Assembly: GCA_003254925.1 (NCBI GenBank)
Contig: QANZ01007536.1
Location: 174,380 to 238,379, forward strand
Source of the DNA: Chamaecrista fasciculata
Taxonomy: Eukaryota; Streptophyta; Magnoliopsida; Fabales; Fabaceae
Length of the DNA stretch: 64,000 nucleotides
Direction: 5' to 3'
Shown here: in pieces, positions 36,220-48,743 of the stretch
Layout of the letters: each line of letters starts with the position of its first letter
Numbering within the stretch: position 1 is the stretch's first letter
Notes under the pieces: model-generated
The model's input: only the letters and a program-made list of their open reading frames with translations
Databases searched by the model: none
What the model was told of the DNA's origin: nothing
Translations under genes and position numbers: made by a program

Positions 36220-37670
36220 ATGCTTCAGGCATTTCAAATCCTTCAAGGATTTCTTTCATATGATTATATCATTTTATAACAACATTAAAGCATAATTTTC
36301 AATCTGGTATATGCCCAAGTCTTTCAAAAGACTCATACAAAATCTGACTGATTGGATCCATAGAGATTAAGTTTATCTTCCCCTCATTTCACATTTCATA
36401 TGAAAAATCTTGCACTGCTAGTGCATGACATTTATACAAATTTATTTATTTCCTATAAAAACTCATTCATATTTTATAAATTTTGACATCTTCAGGTGGT
36501 AAGACTACTAGTCTAAAAGTTTGACAATTTCTAGTGTCTTGACTTCTGGTCAAATATTTGATAACTTCTGGTGTCTAAATCACTAGTCTAAAGTTTGACA
36601 TCTTCTAGTGTCTGGACTACTGGTCCAAAATTTAACATCTTCTGATGTGTGAACTGTTGGTCCAAATTTTAACATCTTCTGGTGTGAACTACTAGTTCAA
36701 AGTTCAATATTCATTTAGGGGAATTATCTCACTATATATAATTTTTGGCCAATTATCTAATGTCGACAATTATCAATTATCTCACTATATCTAATATGTC
36801 GACATTTTAGAGTGATTGAACTACTGGTCTAAAATGTGATTTCAATCACTCTCATTTAACAATTCTCAAATTTCAATATCTCTTCAAATATCTTCAAATT
36901 CAATGAAAGTCCTTGGTACCGAGACCACTGCTGGTGTTACAACTTTCATGAAAAATAAAATTGATGATCTTATAAATTTATTGTCTCTTATAGAGCACAA
37001 TAGTGAAACTTTTCTATTCTCTTCCTTTTGAGAAAATTATTCTCTACATGATGTATATTACGCTTCTAGCGTATTGTGAACTTTTTAGCTTTTCTACAAA
37101 TACTCTTCATTAAAAAAATGACTAGTCTTGTAAATATATATTTACATATAAATATATGATCTTTGAACTTCATGTTCATCAATGACAACCACAAAAAATA
37201 TATTTACCATATCATCATCACCATCTCTACTGGAGATATGTGGTGTCAAAAATATCAAAATCAATTCACATTGCCAATTTCATTTCTATCTCATGTCAAT
37301 ATAAAATCGTATATTAACATTAGTCTTCAAGACTATCAAAAAAAATTCTCATCATTTTCAATTGCTACATAATTGGAACTCATAATTCCTTATAAAATGG
37401 ACTAGCTATTAGCCTTCGGGGCCAATATTAAACAATAGCTCTATTGAAATGATAAAATAATATAATTGATTCTATGATAATAAACTCATACATAGACTAT
37501 TAGCCTTCAAGGCTATTATTAGTCAAACTTTTACTTTTGGCAAATTATCAATATGTGCAATAATTTTTATATGCACTTACAAATAACATGGCTTCAAGCC
37601 ATAAAAAACTTCAAGAACATCTATCAATAATTTATCAATATATATATTGATCCATAGCCTTCTAGGCTAT
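36220..37670 (+). repeat. Array of short hairpins with a shared 5-base centre; possibly part of a copia (Sirevirus-like) LTR fossil
   Basis: Perfect short palindromes with different stems share a five-base loop close to TWCWR: 36220-36232 ATGC-TTCAG-GCAT; 36236-36252 AAATCC-TTCAA-GGATTT; 36411-36425 TGCAC-TGCTA-GTGCA; 36502-36514; 36540-36552 TGAC-TTCTG-GTCA; 36614-36626; 36685-36699; 37059-37073 TACGC-TTCTA-GCGTA; 37164-37178; 37223-37237 ATCTC-TACTG-GAGAT; 37321-37335; 37501-37515; 37588-37602; 37654-37670 ATAGCC-TTCTA-GGCTAT. Around 36480-36710 the units form an imperfect tandem series of about 37-60 bp. Sirevirus-type copia LTRs are known for palindromes of the form CAC-TTCCG-GTG, so a fossil LTR is the best explanation; ends and coding parts were not found. 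Confidence 0.7.
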
Positions 37671-39093
37671 CAGCTAATTTCAATAGCTAGGTCTTTACAT
37701 TTTATAGATCTATAAAAATGTGACATTGTCTTTTCATTACATATCAAAATGCTATACTCAAAAAAGTGAATTATATATGTGTTTAATTTATATCATATGT
37801 GTTAAATTTTCAATCTCTCAAATAAATACAAAAAGTCTCAATTACCATCTCCCTCTCACTCACTCCTGTTTCTCTTTTTTAATTTTTCAACCTAAACATA
37901 CTTCAAGGAATAAAAAGAAACAAAGAAAAAGTTATCCTTGTTTTTTATTTTTACAATAAGATATATATATTAAACAAAAATCAAGTGGTACTTATAAACA
38001 ATAAAAAACTTTAAAACTTATAAATAAGAAGAATACATCATAAACATTGTTGAACTAGAGGTCAAATTAGGTTCATAAATTGTTCCTATAAGAAATACTA
38101 ATCCTATAAGGATAATATCTTGAGGAAGAAAAATATGGCTAAAAGCGTTGTCAACCAAAAGTTTACTATTATACATTCAATGAGAAAATTAATTTCACGA
38201 TCAAAAAAATTATCGACTTCACTAAAAAAATATAAGCGCCGAGAGCGAGATCTGAAAATCCCGAGAAGTTAAAAGTTGAAAACTGAACACAACAAAAGGA
38301 AAAAAGATAAGAAACACCATCAATTAAGGGGAACAAATCAGATCTAAAAAACAACCACCAAATAAAAGGGACTAAACTCAAATTTAAGATTATTTAAGGA
38401 TAAAAAACAAAAAAAGTATAGCGAAAATAAACTTCAAATCTACAACTGATAATAAAGAAAATGATCTGAAGGGCTACCTATAAAATAGCAGCCCCAAAAG
38501 ATAGAGGGTGACCCACGACTTCTATTAAAAGAAGAGAAAAGGAGAGCGTTTGTGTGGCTATAGGTAGGGTTTAGAAAAGTCTCAATTTTCCTTTTCTCCC
38601 AAATGAGTGAAAGGAGTACAGAGTACTGTTAGTACACAGTATATAACAAAATATGGTCCATCCAGTTCACCAAAAAAAAAAATATGGTCTATCCAATTAT
38701 AACAAAATAACAGAGTATATAAGAAATTGAATACAATTAGGCATATGTAATAACATTCATATATAGAATGCCATATATAATATAATGCCACACATGGACA
38801 TGCAATTCTATACATGAATCATATTAGTTCTATACACAGTACTAAAACTGATAAATCCAAACGCTCTCGCAACTTCAATTAATCATCAAGGTCAATTATT
38901 TTTCTCCATGCAATTCAGTCTAGCTAGTCAGAAATAAATATGGTTACGTTATTCACAATAATATGTAGCAACAAGAAGCTAAGCACATACATAAATACAT
39001 ATACATATATACCTCCATATATATATATATATGTATGTATGTATGTATGTATATATGTTATGAAGCTCCTTGCATGCATGCAGTACTAATTAA
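37671..39093. other. AT-rich interval with an isolated TATA-like word
   Basis: No gene. 'ctataaaatag' at about 38478-38488 could be the TATA box of the LTR-like segment to its left. Alternating AT and GTAT runs lie at 39018-39057, just downstream of the NAC stop codon on the other strand. Confidence 0.4.
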
Positions 39094-42000
39094 CTATAAT
39101 TTCCTCTGAAGTTTTGCTTTGTTGGCATCCATTGCAAAACGAATGAAAGAAGATCCATGATGATGATCACCTTGAACAACCAAGTTATTAGGAATAAGCT
39201 GAGGAGGAGGCGAGCTTTCTCTATGATGAATTATATTATTATGGTCATAACTCATGTAAGGAGAATTATTGTAATACTCCACATTATTAAGACCACTTTC
39301 TTTAGGCATCATCATCAGAACATCATCATCATCATCATCACCATCATCATCATCATTATTCACTAATCTCCTCCTCTGATGATCATACTGATTATGTTGT
39401 TGATGATCATCATCATGATTAATAATAATATCCTTATTATTATTATGAGGAACATTATTAATTAATGAACCACATTGTCTAGGTTGTGTTTGATAGAAAA
39501 CCTTGGACACCACAAGCTCTCCATCTTTCTCTTCTTCGTTGGATCCAAGATGGTATTGATGCATCACCCAATTGGTCTTCTCTGGCTTCCTCTGCCTCCC
39601 ATAGTTTGTGTAGAGCACAAGTATTTTTTTGAAGCCTCTAACTGACCCGCCGGCGAACACGGGTCGGGTTTTTCCCGTCTTGTGCCACCGTGTCTCGCTT
39701 CCTTCGTTGTCCGTGTCCACCTTTCTTCTCTTTCGTGTGCCCGTTGTGTAGGCTTTTGAAGGCCGGTGAAAGAAGTGGCGGATCTGTCCATCTTTGCTTA
39801 CTCCTGCATTCATTGACAATATGTATATATTTATATTTATGTTTTGTATGTATGTACATTTGATTAATTATCTAGATGGACCAATTCTTCTCATAAACAT
39901 TATGAGTATGTATTTGTTTGTGGCAACTAAGGAAGTATTTTTTTTGGGATATTCACTATTGATGTAGTAGTGATCAATCTCTTTAGTAACTTGTAAACAC
40001 CTTAATGGGTAGGGTAATTGATTCATAAATTCAAGGATATGCTTTAAACTCAAAGTCAGAAATCGAATTCTTAATATTTTTTTTTTGTAGAAAAATTTAA
40101 GTGAGAGAATGATGCTCCAGTTTAGGGTTAGGATAGACCTTTGAGGTCAAAGAACATTTACAGAGATATTTGCAGATAATCCACCAAATGAGGTATTACC
40201 AAGAATCGAATCCAAACTATCCAATTATAATAATGGAGATTAGGATTATTGTATTTTGCTACCAACTAATAAGGTAGCATAACCACAAATCTACCCGGTC
40301 GGTTAAAAGTTGATTGACTACCAACTATATATATATATATATATTGTACCATATGTTTAGCATACAGATCATAAGTGGTAATGTACTAATGTTTTAACCG
40401 ATCTGTACTAATGTTTTAGCATTCATTCGGAGTATTAATTTGTCATAAAAATGAATCATTTTCAACATATATGATATGAACCTATAAAGGGAAAATTTAA
40501 TGGACCTTTGCATCAACTGGCAAGCATACCCTTCAAGTTTTAACCAATGAATCAAATCAAAATGAAACTACACATACAACCCCCTTGTCTGAAATTGTCT
40601 TTCCTCTCTCATTTTTATTGGTCAAAATCTTATTTTGGTCCTCAAACTTTTTTATTCATTCCACCATTAATCCAAATTAAACATAACTCTATTTAATTTT
40701 GTTGTTATCATTGAGCTGGATACCCAAATTAGAAGATTGTCCTCTCATATATGTCCAGTGTCCTACCAAGTGAGTTGACAAAATTGAACAAAAAATCTTC
40801 TTTTTTAATCACAAATTGAAGATAAAATTGTAGTTCATTTTTCTTTCTACTTTTTACCAACTCATTTATTAGAACTTGTATGAAAAAGAAATGGCCTATG
40901 TTAGAAATAGCAGCAAAATAAATCAAACAAAATCATATTTTGGACGATACCAGTGGAACAAATCGAAAAACTTGAGAATAAAAACAAAACGGAACAAAAA
41001 GTTTAAAGAACACAATAAAATTCAATTGACCCTATAGCTTAAGGATCAAAACGAGATTTTGACCCTTTTTCATTTGACTACAAGGTATATCTCAACCGAT
41101 CTCTGCTTTACGGTCTAACCAAGAATTATTTGTTTGAGACGTGAGATGAATGCATACTACTCCAAGTATCATTTAGTCTTATCAATATATTTCCAACACT
41201 AAAATTTTGAAGTTGACAATTTAATTAGTAAATGTGGACCTTTTCTTTTTATTTACAGAATCCAATTTTCTGCTTTTAATCTAGATATTCAAATTTCCAC
41301 TTGGCCTAGCTTATGAGAGATGGCCATTATAATTTATAAGTAAGAGCAAAAATAATTAATGAATCCCAACATGCAATAATAATATATAGATCATAGAATT
41401 GGAATATATAAGAATTAGGTATATATATCTTATATTATATGGCTCCACCCTTTCTGGTCGTCCATGTTTAAAACTATAGTCTATGAATTAAAAATAAAAG
41501 AAAATTTACTATTTGGTCTTTCTTTCTTTACTAAGTTAACAATTTAGTCCCCTATTTATTTTACATACATATTTGCCCCTAGTATATGTATATGTACCTG
41601 GAAGCCTCTCAGGGTGTGTATAACAGATGCCATTGTGGCCTTGAAGAGTGGGAATGAACTCATCAATTAGGGGATGAAGCTTACACACATCACTCACAAC
41701 CTTTGCCTCTAAATGCTCAAGTATCTCTTGGTCATTTGGATCAAACTTCACACCAGCTGGTAGCCCCGGCAACTCATTAATTAATCCTCCCTACATTCAT
41801 ACATATATACAAACATATAGTTTAATTAATCAATTTCTCAGAAAAGTTAAAAAAAAATTAAAAGGTTAATTAATCAAAATCTCATTTTGGTCTTGGTACT
41901 ATAGAAATATAAATTCTGTTTTGATCTTCAAGTTTTTTTTTAATCCAACACATTGACATGTGTAAGAATAGAATGGGTCGGCATTCGTTAATCTATATAG

Positions 42001-42884
42001 CCGACACTACCTAGTTAGTAGAAAAAAAAACTTTGGTTAGTTGTTGTTGATCTTCAAGTTTATTTTTTTCAATCCAACACGTGATTTCGTGATTGAATTA
42101 TTTTTCTCTCGTGTATTTTAATAAGTTGGTAGTAAGAGAAAGAACAATCTTTACAAAGAAAAATCAATCACATAGGAAGATTTTTCTTTCGAGTAAACTA
42201 ATAATTTGGTCCTTGAAAGATCAATCTTTAAAAGATTAAAATACACATTTAGTCCTTAAAAGATTAAAATAGTGTATCTTTAGTCCCTGAAAAATCAAAA
42301 TGTTATACTTATTAGTCATTAAAAAAGGATTAATATATAAATATACCACTTTGATCCTTCAGGGATTAAATTGTGCATTTCAATCTATAGGGATTGAGTT
42401 TTCAGCTCTTCTTCAAGAACCAAATTGTAGTTAACTCTCTTTTTCTTTCTCTTATTGCCAACTCACTTACACTTATAATTATGTGAAAAATCATCAATCT
42501 GAACTATCCAAGTCAAATATAAGGACAAAAAACAGATGAAACCACATTTTAAACTAATAATAGAGCACAAATGAGAAAGTTTGAGAGCTAAAAGGAAAAA
42601 TTTTGAGGACCACATTGAAATTTTCTCTATGGTTCGAGGACTAAAATAAAATTTTAACCCAAAAAAATAGGTGTAATTAAATAAATTAGTACCTGATGTG
42701 GGAGTTGGATGTCATGGCCACAAGAAGGGCAAGTAATGGTTGGAATTTCAGTAATGGGTTTTGAAGGATCATCAGCATTATTATTGGAGGATAATGGCGT
42801 GATTATCGTCTCATTATTATTAATCCCAATAATCCTCCTCTCTTCTTCATCTGATTCCTCTTGATCATTGTTGCACCATGTCAT
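39094..42884 (-). CDS. SND3-like: NAC transcription factor, SND2/SND3 group (3 exons)
   Basis: A nuclear transcription factor; SND2/SND3 act in the secondary-wall network below SND1/NST1 and promote cellulose and xylan genes in fibres. Exons: 42693-42884, 41598-41790, 39094-39803, joined in phase to 1095 nt (364 aa). Signatures: the N-terminal MTWCN, a CxxC-type pair ([12 protein letters not shown]), then the NAC domain with [79 protein letters not shown] and [12 protein letters not shown]. The C-terminus is low-complexity, with Asn, His and an Asp run ([11 protein letters not shown]) encoded by an ATC/TCA microsatellite near 39320-39356. Synteny with Arabidopsis chromosome 1 favours SND3/NAC010, but SND2/NAC073 cannot be excluded. 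Both introns contain foldback repeats. Confidence 0.9.
40620..41064. repeat. Foldback element in NAC intron 2
   Basis: Left end 'ggtcaaaatcttattttggt', right end 'aaaacgagattttgacc', inverted relatives. Same family as 41874-42660 and 50905-51386. The flanks show no exact 9-bp repeat. Confidence 0.6.
41420..41575 (-). repeat. ~155-bp repeat in NAC intron 2, inverted copy of 44031-44360
   Basis: Contains 'cttatattatatggctccac' and 'ggtcgtcca' through 'tttattttacatacatat'. Its reverse complement occurs twice in tandem upstream of the same gene at 44031-44189 and 44208-44357. It ends about 22 bp from exon 2. Confidence 0.75.
41874..42660. repeat. Foldback element with a nested 'gagtaaactaataattt' element, NAC intron 1
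   Basis: Outer arms 'aaaatctcattttggtcttg' (left) and 'gaggactaaaataaaatttt' (right). Inside, 42191-42441 is a copy of the element at 49250-49512 (starts 'gagtaaactaataatttgg', then 'ctttaaaagattaaaataca'). Confidence 0.55.
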
Positions 42885-44030
42885 CTCTAATTCGATCTCT
42901 CAATCAATTATTTCTCCCTTAATCCCACAATATATATGCACGCCGAATCTAGGAATAAATTAAAATAAATAAATAAAGATAAAAGAAAAGTATGAATAAA
43001 AAAACAAAATAAACATAAACATATAATATATAGTAATAACTAGCTAGCTAGCTAGGCTAGCTTGTCCCTTTAGGAACAAGTCTCTCCTAAAAGGATGATA
43101 GTATTATATTAGTAGTAATATACCTGTTGGCGTGCTTCTTCTTCTTCTTCGCTATTTCTCCTTGAACAATATATATGCAATATAATGATTATATATATAT
43201 ATATATGTTGATCGTAAATTGATGGATGATTTATATGGCAGAGACTCAAAGGATGTGAGAGAGAGAGAGATGAAGAGAGAGAAAATAAAAGGAAAGAATG
43301 AAGAAGAGATAAAAGAAATGTAAGAAGCAAGAGGGAGTTATAGAAATAGGCCAAGATTGGATTGCTTGCTTGGACGTCAAGTATCCATGGGCTTTGTTCC
43401 TCTGTCTACGCTTCTATCACTCATTAAATGCACCTCCCCTATATATACGTCCATTACTATGACTTTTGTCAGATTTTTGGAAAAATATATTATTTTAAAT
43501 ATCAACCAAAACAGTTAGTTCTTGTAATAATTCTTTTTTAGAATTTTATTTAGTCCAAAAGTTTAAGGTAGCTTTTAGTTACATCTTTAAAATTCATATA
43601 TTAATTAATAACTAAATAAGGTGTAATATACTAATATTTCATAAAATAGGTATAATTATTTAGAAAATTAAATTTAATTAGAAGACTATATATATGTAAT
43701 GAAGAACTTTGTATGCTTATTCTCCATAATTGTCTCGTAAAACCTCTAATCTTAATTGTCAATAATTTTTTTTACTCAAACCTGTAATTTTGATATTGAC
43801 TCTTATTTAACACTCTTTTCTCTCTTTTTTTTTTAAAAAATAAGAAATAAAATTTTAAATTACTCAAAGATAATCGACCATCCAAATAATTAATTATTGG
43901 TTTAGTTTAGTTTAATTAAGTAAATTATTTTTAAGTCTACAATTAAAAATTACTTCAAATATGAGCAATTTGGTAAAAAAGAACGGTTCAAAATCTTTTA
44001 TACCGTCCAACAAGCATGCACCCATATAGC
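42885..44030. other. NAC upstream region
   Basis: The NAC promoter on the minus strand. It includes a GAGA-rich run (about 43256-43310), an (AT)n run (43190-43206) and a 'ctagctagctagctaggctagc' cluster at about 43041-43062. No second gene is seen. Confidence 0.4.
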
Positions 44031-44360
44031 AAATATGTATGTAAAATAAATGAGAGACTAAATCGTTAACTCAATAAAAAAGAAGGGATCAAATAATAAT
44101 TTTCCTCTTATTATTAATTTTGTACTATAATTTTAAAATGTGGACGACCAAAAAGGGGTGGAGCCATATAATATAAGATATATATATTAGAACCTTTGCG
44201 TGTCCGTTATGTATGTAAAATAAATGAGGGACTAAATCGTTAACTCAGTAAAAAAGAAGGGATCAAATAATAATTTTCCTTTTATTATTAATTTTGTACT
44301 ATAGTTTTAAAATGTGGACGACCAGAAAGAGGTGGAGTCATATAATATAAGATATAGCTA
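44031..44360 (+). repeat. Tandem pair of a ~155-bp repeat
   Basis: Copies 44031-44189 and 44208-44357 share 'atgtatgtaaaataaatgag' through 'ttaaaatgtggacgacca' to 'tcatataatataagatat'. The third, inverted copy is in NAC intron 2 (41420-41575). The repeat carries the 'actaaatcgttaact' and 'gggatcaaataataat' words of foldback-derived DNA. Confidence 0.75.
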
Positions 44361-45569
44361 AAAAGAATATATTTGAGAAAAGAAAAAAGAAAAGGATGTG
44401 AAGTAAGAGTGTATATGGAGCAACGTAACATGATGCCTCTTGGGACGTTTCACCTCTTCAAAAGGACAGTGTTAGGAATTTAATTAGCTGCAGTGTCAAA
44501 TTAGAGTGTCACTAAAGCTATGTAAAAATTTACAGACATATACATACGAACCAACAATGTAACATTTGGAATACATTAATTTAGAATGAGATGGGAAATT
44601 AGATATATAAATATATAACAATAAGGGAAAAAAATATTTTGACATCTTATTTATTTATGCTTGACATTTAAAAAAAAAACTTTTTCTCTTTCCATTTTCT
44701 TTAATATAATCAATTAAACATGTTATTAGAAATATATTGAATTTAAAATTGAATTAAAGAAAATGCCAAATATATATTAATTATTCTACCAAAGTTAGGA
44801 ATTGGAGAAAAGATAATAGATTATTCAAGCTCTCTCTCTCTTCATCTTCCTAATTCATAAATTTAAAAATCTCAAATTAAAATATTTTTAAGAATTGATA
44901 TATATACAAACAATGGGAAGAAACATGCCATCTAGCTGGGAGTTAACTTTAATTTTTTCCCTCCCTTTCAATATCTTTCAACCTCTTCCCTTTTCTATTC
45001 TCCAACATACTTTAGAAATATTTTCACACGGATTAAACTTTTATATATTTTTGGAAATGTGAAGGTTGGAATATATGAAGAAAAAAAAAACTAGCAAACA
45101 AATTTGCAAGCCATGATGCAAATTATAAGCTAATAATTAATACCAGCTTGTCATATATATGCAGAGAAGACAAATGAACCATTTCTCATGGCAACAAACA
45201 TTAATTAAGGGTCAAGTCTTAGATTATTAATGCTAGCGCAAAGAGAAAATTATATACATCTTAGAAACAACAATTAATTAAATATCAATAAATCTATAAT
45301 TTTACTTTTCATTTGAGATAGAATATTCTTGAGTATCAATATGTAAATTTTCACAAAATATAAAAAGCTATTATCCTCTAGCAAGATAGAGAAATCTCTT
45401 GAAAAGAGGAAAGAATAGAAATCTTTCATAGACAATACATATGAAGGAGAAAACTCTTATAAAAGCAGACAGAATGAGGAGAAAACCAATGGAGGAGTGA
45501 CACCCTTCAAAGTCTTTCTTCAAAAATCAAATGAGGATGGATAAACAAATCCTAATGTTATGTAATTTA

Positions 45570-46319
45570 GGAGGCGTTTGGTACATGGATTGGAAAAATA
45601 GCTTTGGGATTATGAGCTCTGGACTAGAGTAATCTCGCGTTTGGTACACGGATTGAAAAATTAGTCCCGGGAATATTGTATTCCCAAGAGTAGCATAATT
45701 TCCTAAAATAGCTATTTTTTAATCCCACCCTAGGGGGTGAGATTAGTCTAATCCCATGACATGGGATTATTTTTTTCCATCCAACATGACATTATTACCC
45801 CTAATTAATTATTTCTCTACAAACTCTTGTCACTTTTAATCTTTGTCATTCTACAACTCTCTGCCGTCTTAAAGTGTAGAAGAAATTTATCAAGTTTGTC
45901 ACTTTTCATCTCTTCTTGCTGATATATATAATATTGTTTTCGTATGCTTACACACACATATATATATCTCATGAATCTATTAATGTTATTTAAAAATTTT
46001 AATTATGATATAATTATTTCTTTATGATATAGTATTTTTCTCATGAATTGTTTTGAAGAATTTTTACAATTGATAAACTATTAGTTGAGAATAAAAAGTC
46101 AAGGGCATATTTGTAAAAGTATTAAACATTCCCAGGAATATCAAAGTTAAACAAACACAAAATTGTAACATTCCTAGGAATATTGCAAAATAATCCTAGG
46201 ATTATTTTAACTCATCCAAACAAACTTCTTATAATCCTGAGAATTTTATTCCTGGGAATCACATTCCTGGAAACGTGATTCCCAGAAATGAAAAAATAGT
46301 CCGTGTACCAAACTCCCTC
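45570..46319. mobile_element. Tourist-like PIF/Harbinger non-autonomous element, 750 bp
   Basis: The terminal inverted repeats are 'ggaggcgtttggtacatgga' on the left and 'tagtccgtgtaccaaactcc' on the right. Exact TTA repeats flank it (45567-45569, 46320-46322). The interior pairs 'cccgggaatattgtattccc' with later 'tcctgggaatcacattcctg' words. A second 'gcgtttggtacacggattg' start lies at about 45632, so the left end is partly duplicated. No transposase. Confidence 0.8.
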
Positions 46320-46529
46320 TTAAGAAGAAAAAAAGTAATTTTTAGAAATAATTGAATTACTTTCTTTTAAAATTTTGATGATATGTTCGAAAGAATAGTT
46401 AACTATAAAAATTATTTTCTTTCTTTAAATCACCTCATCCAAACATAACTTTAAGAGAATCTTGGAGAAACCGTAGAGTTTTTTTAAAAAAAAATGGGAA
46501 AAACTATAGAGCTTATTAAATAATATAAA

Positions 46530-46997
46530 GGTAAAATACCTTTTGGTGCCCTTAATGTTTGGGGTCAATTTCAGTTATGCCATTAACGTTTGTGTTGTGT
46601 GAATTATGCCTCCAATGTGAAATGTTGGTGTCAATTATACCCTAATCTCAATATTTTTTGGGCCAAAGTCCTATTTTGGTCCCTCAAGTTTGCTCAAAGT
46701 TTCGTTTTGGTTCTTTAAGTTTCTGACGAACTTTTCAACGAGATACACGGCGATCTCGACGACTACGAAAACTCATAATCCAAAGTTTTTTAATCTCCTG
46801 AGTTCAATGACGGCCTCCATTTTGTGAAAAAATGACTGGCAAACCGCCGAAAAATTACATAGTCGCCAAAATATTACACAGTCTCGGAAATCATATTTCC
46901 GGTACTTTCACATTGGAGACATAACTGTTACAAAATAAATATTAGGGGCATAACTGAAACTGACCCTAAAGTTAAGGGCACCAAAAAGTCTTTTGCC
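46530..46997. mobile_element. MULE-type MITE, 468 bp, with exact 9-bp target duplication
   Basis: Terminal inverted repeats of about 95 bp: 'ggtaaaataccttttggtgc' at the left, 'gcaccaaaaagtcttttgcc' at the right. Exact direct repeats TAATATAAA flank it at 46521-46529 and 46998-47006. The non-repeat centre (about 46670-46900) is GC-richer, with 'gatacacggcgatctcgacg' and 'accgccgaaaaattac', possibly acquired sequence. Confidence 0.85.
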
Positions 46998-47112
46998 TAA
47001 TATAAAAGATATATAATATGTAAACTACATGCATCAATGTATTTTACATATATTGTGTGCACTAGATTCAGACGAAACTATATCCAAGTAATGCTGCTTA
47101 CTTTTTTTATTG

Positions 47113-47967
47113 GGTAAAAGGCTCAAGTTGGTGCTAAATATATGCTATTAATTGTTAATTTTGTTCTTAAATATTTCAATATATTCAAATTGGTCATAAA
47201 TGTTGCCATTTAGTTTCATTTTGGTCTGAAACTACCAAATGTAATTATATCTCTTTTATTTCAAGTTCGAACGTGACGAATTCAAAAGTTACATGCTATT
47301 TTTAATAAGTACTTTCTCTATCAAGCTGTGACCGTCAACAAGTAAGGTCAAATAGTCCCGAAAATGTGGGTCGCTTATTTTACCGTCAAACAAGTGAAAT
47401 TGGTCATATCTCTCATGTTTCAAGTCTAAATATTACGAGTTTGATCGAAGCTACATATTACTCTTAACGAGTCATTTTTTTGTCTAGTTGGAACTATTAG
47501 CAAATGAGGTCAAATTGAGCACAACTCGAAAGTGGGTTTAAAACAAAATTTTCATAATTTTTTTACTTTTTGGTCCCAAACCTACTTTTGATTTTGATTT
47601 GATCTCATTTGTTGACATTGCCAAATTGACAAAGAAAAAAGAACTCATTAAAAATAACTTATAGCTTTGAATTTACCGCATTTGGACTTAATAAAAGCTA
47701 AAATAAATATGATCAACTTTATTTTTTTTTTTTTTGCCTGAATCAACTTTACTTGTTTAACTGTGAAACTAATGGCCCATTTTTTATACCTAGTTTGACC
47801 TCATTTGTTGATAACACATAACTGGATAGATATATGATCACATTCAGTAGTTTGTGACCAAAATGGAACTGAATGATAATATTTAACATCAATTTGAACA
47901 TTTTGAATCATTTAGGACTAAAATAAACTTAAGGGCATACATTTAGGACTAATTGGAACATTTGACC
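47113..47967. mobile_element. Foldback element, ~855 bp
   Basis: Left end 'gggtaaaaggctcaagttgg', right end 'ggaacatttgacc'. The arms share 'tggtcataaatgttgccatt' and its inverted match near 47870-47900, and the middle repeats 'gaggtcaaattg' in both orientations. Flanks match at only about 7 of 9 positions, so the target duplication is doubtful. Confidence 0.55.
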
Positions 47968-48743
47968 TTTTATTTTTCCAATGGAATTTTTTTTTTTATC
48001 AGAGATAGAAATTGACAAAACACCTAACGCTGTGTTAGTCCTTATTCTCATATTTTTCGAATGGAATTCTTCTCTTCAATTTTATTGAAAATGAAATTTG
48101 GACTCAATCAATACAAAATAAATAATTTCTTAGTGTTATAATTTGTTGTTGTTGTTGTTTTTTTTTTTTTTGCCTGATAGTGTTATAATTTGTTACTCAA
48201 TTGTATTTGTACGCAGCCATTTAAACCATAATTTATAGAGAATCAGTTGCACCATTAAAGTAGTGGATATCATATGGATACTTGTTCAACGTGTTTTGGT
48301 TTATCACTTTTTATATACTTCTTCAACGAATTTAAGAATCACCATCTTTTTCAATTAAACGGGATGCTATTCTAGTATACGACACTTTATGCCAAAACTC
48401 GGTGACGTTTTGTCGTGATGTTCAATAGCTTAAACGACAGGTCAAGCTGGTGGGATGTTTGGGTCAATTGGCTTTGACATTTATGTGATGTGGAACGTTT
48501 CTAGTGGTTGGAATGTCGAGAGAACATGTAGGGAGAAAAGAGTTGAGCACAGGTAAGCAGATCCCATCAGTAAATGAAACTTTGAATCAATGTGCTAGCC
48601 GACACGTCTCGTACAACTTCTCAAAGAAGCCACGCAACGAGAAACTTCATCATTAAGCTTCTGGTTTTGTATGGCTTATTATTCAAAATTAATTATATAT
48701 TTCCTATAATTTATTTAATTTTTATAATTTTATGTTTATTCTT

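Noticed and set aside
36220-37670. CRISPR array or classical satellite
   Set aside because: The stems differ from unit to unit and spacing is irregular, so it is neither direct repeats with spacers nor a uniform tandem repeat; the host is a plant nucleus.
39157-39366. Plus-strand ORF rich in Ile/Met
   Set aside because: Antisense reading of the Asp/Asn-coding microsatellite in the NAC gene.
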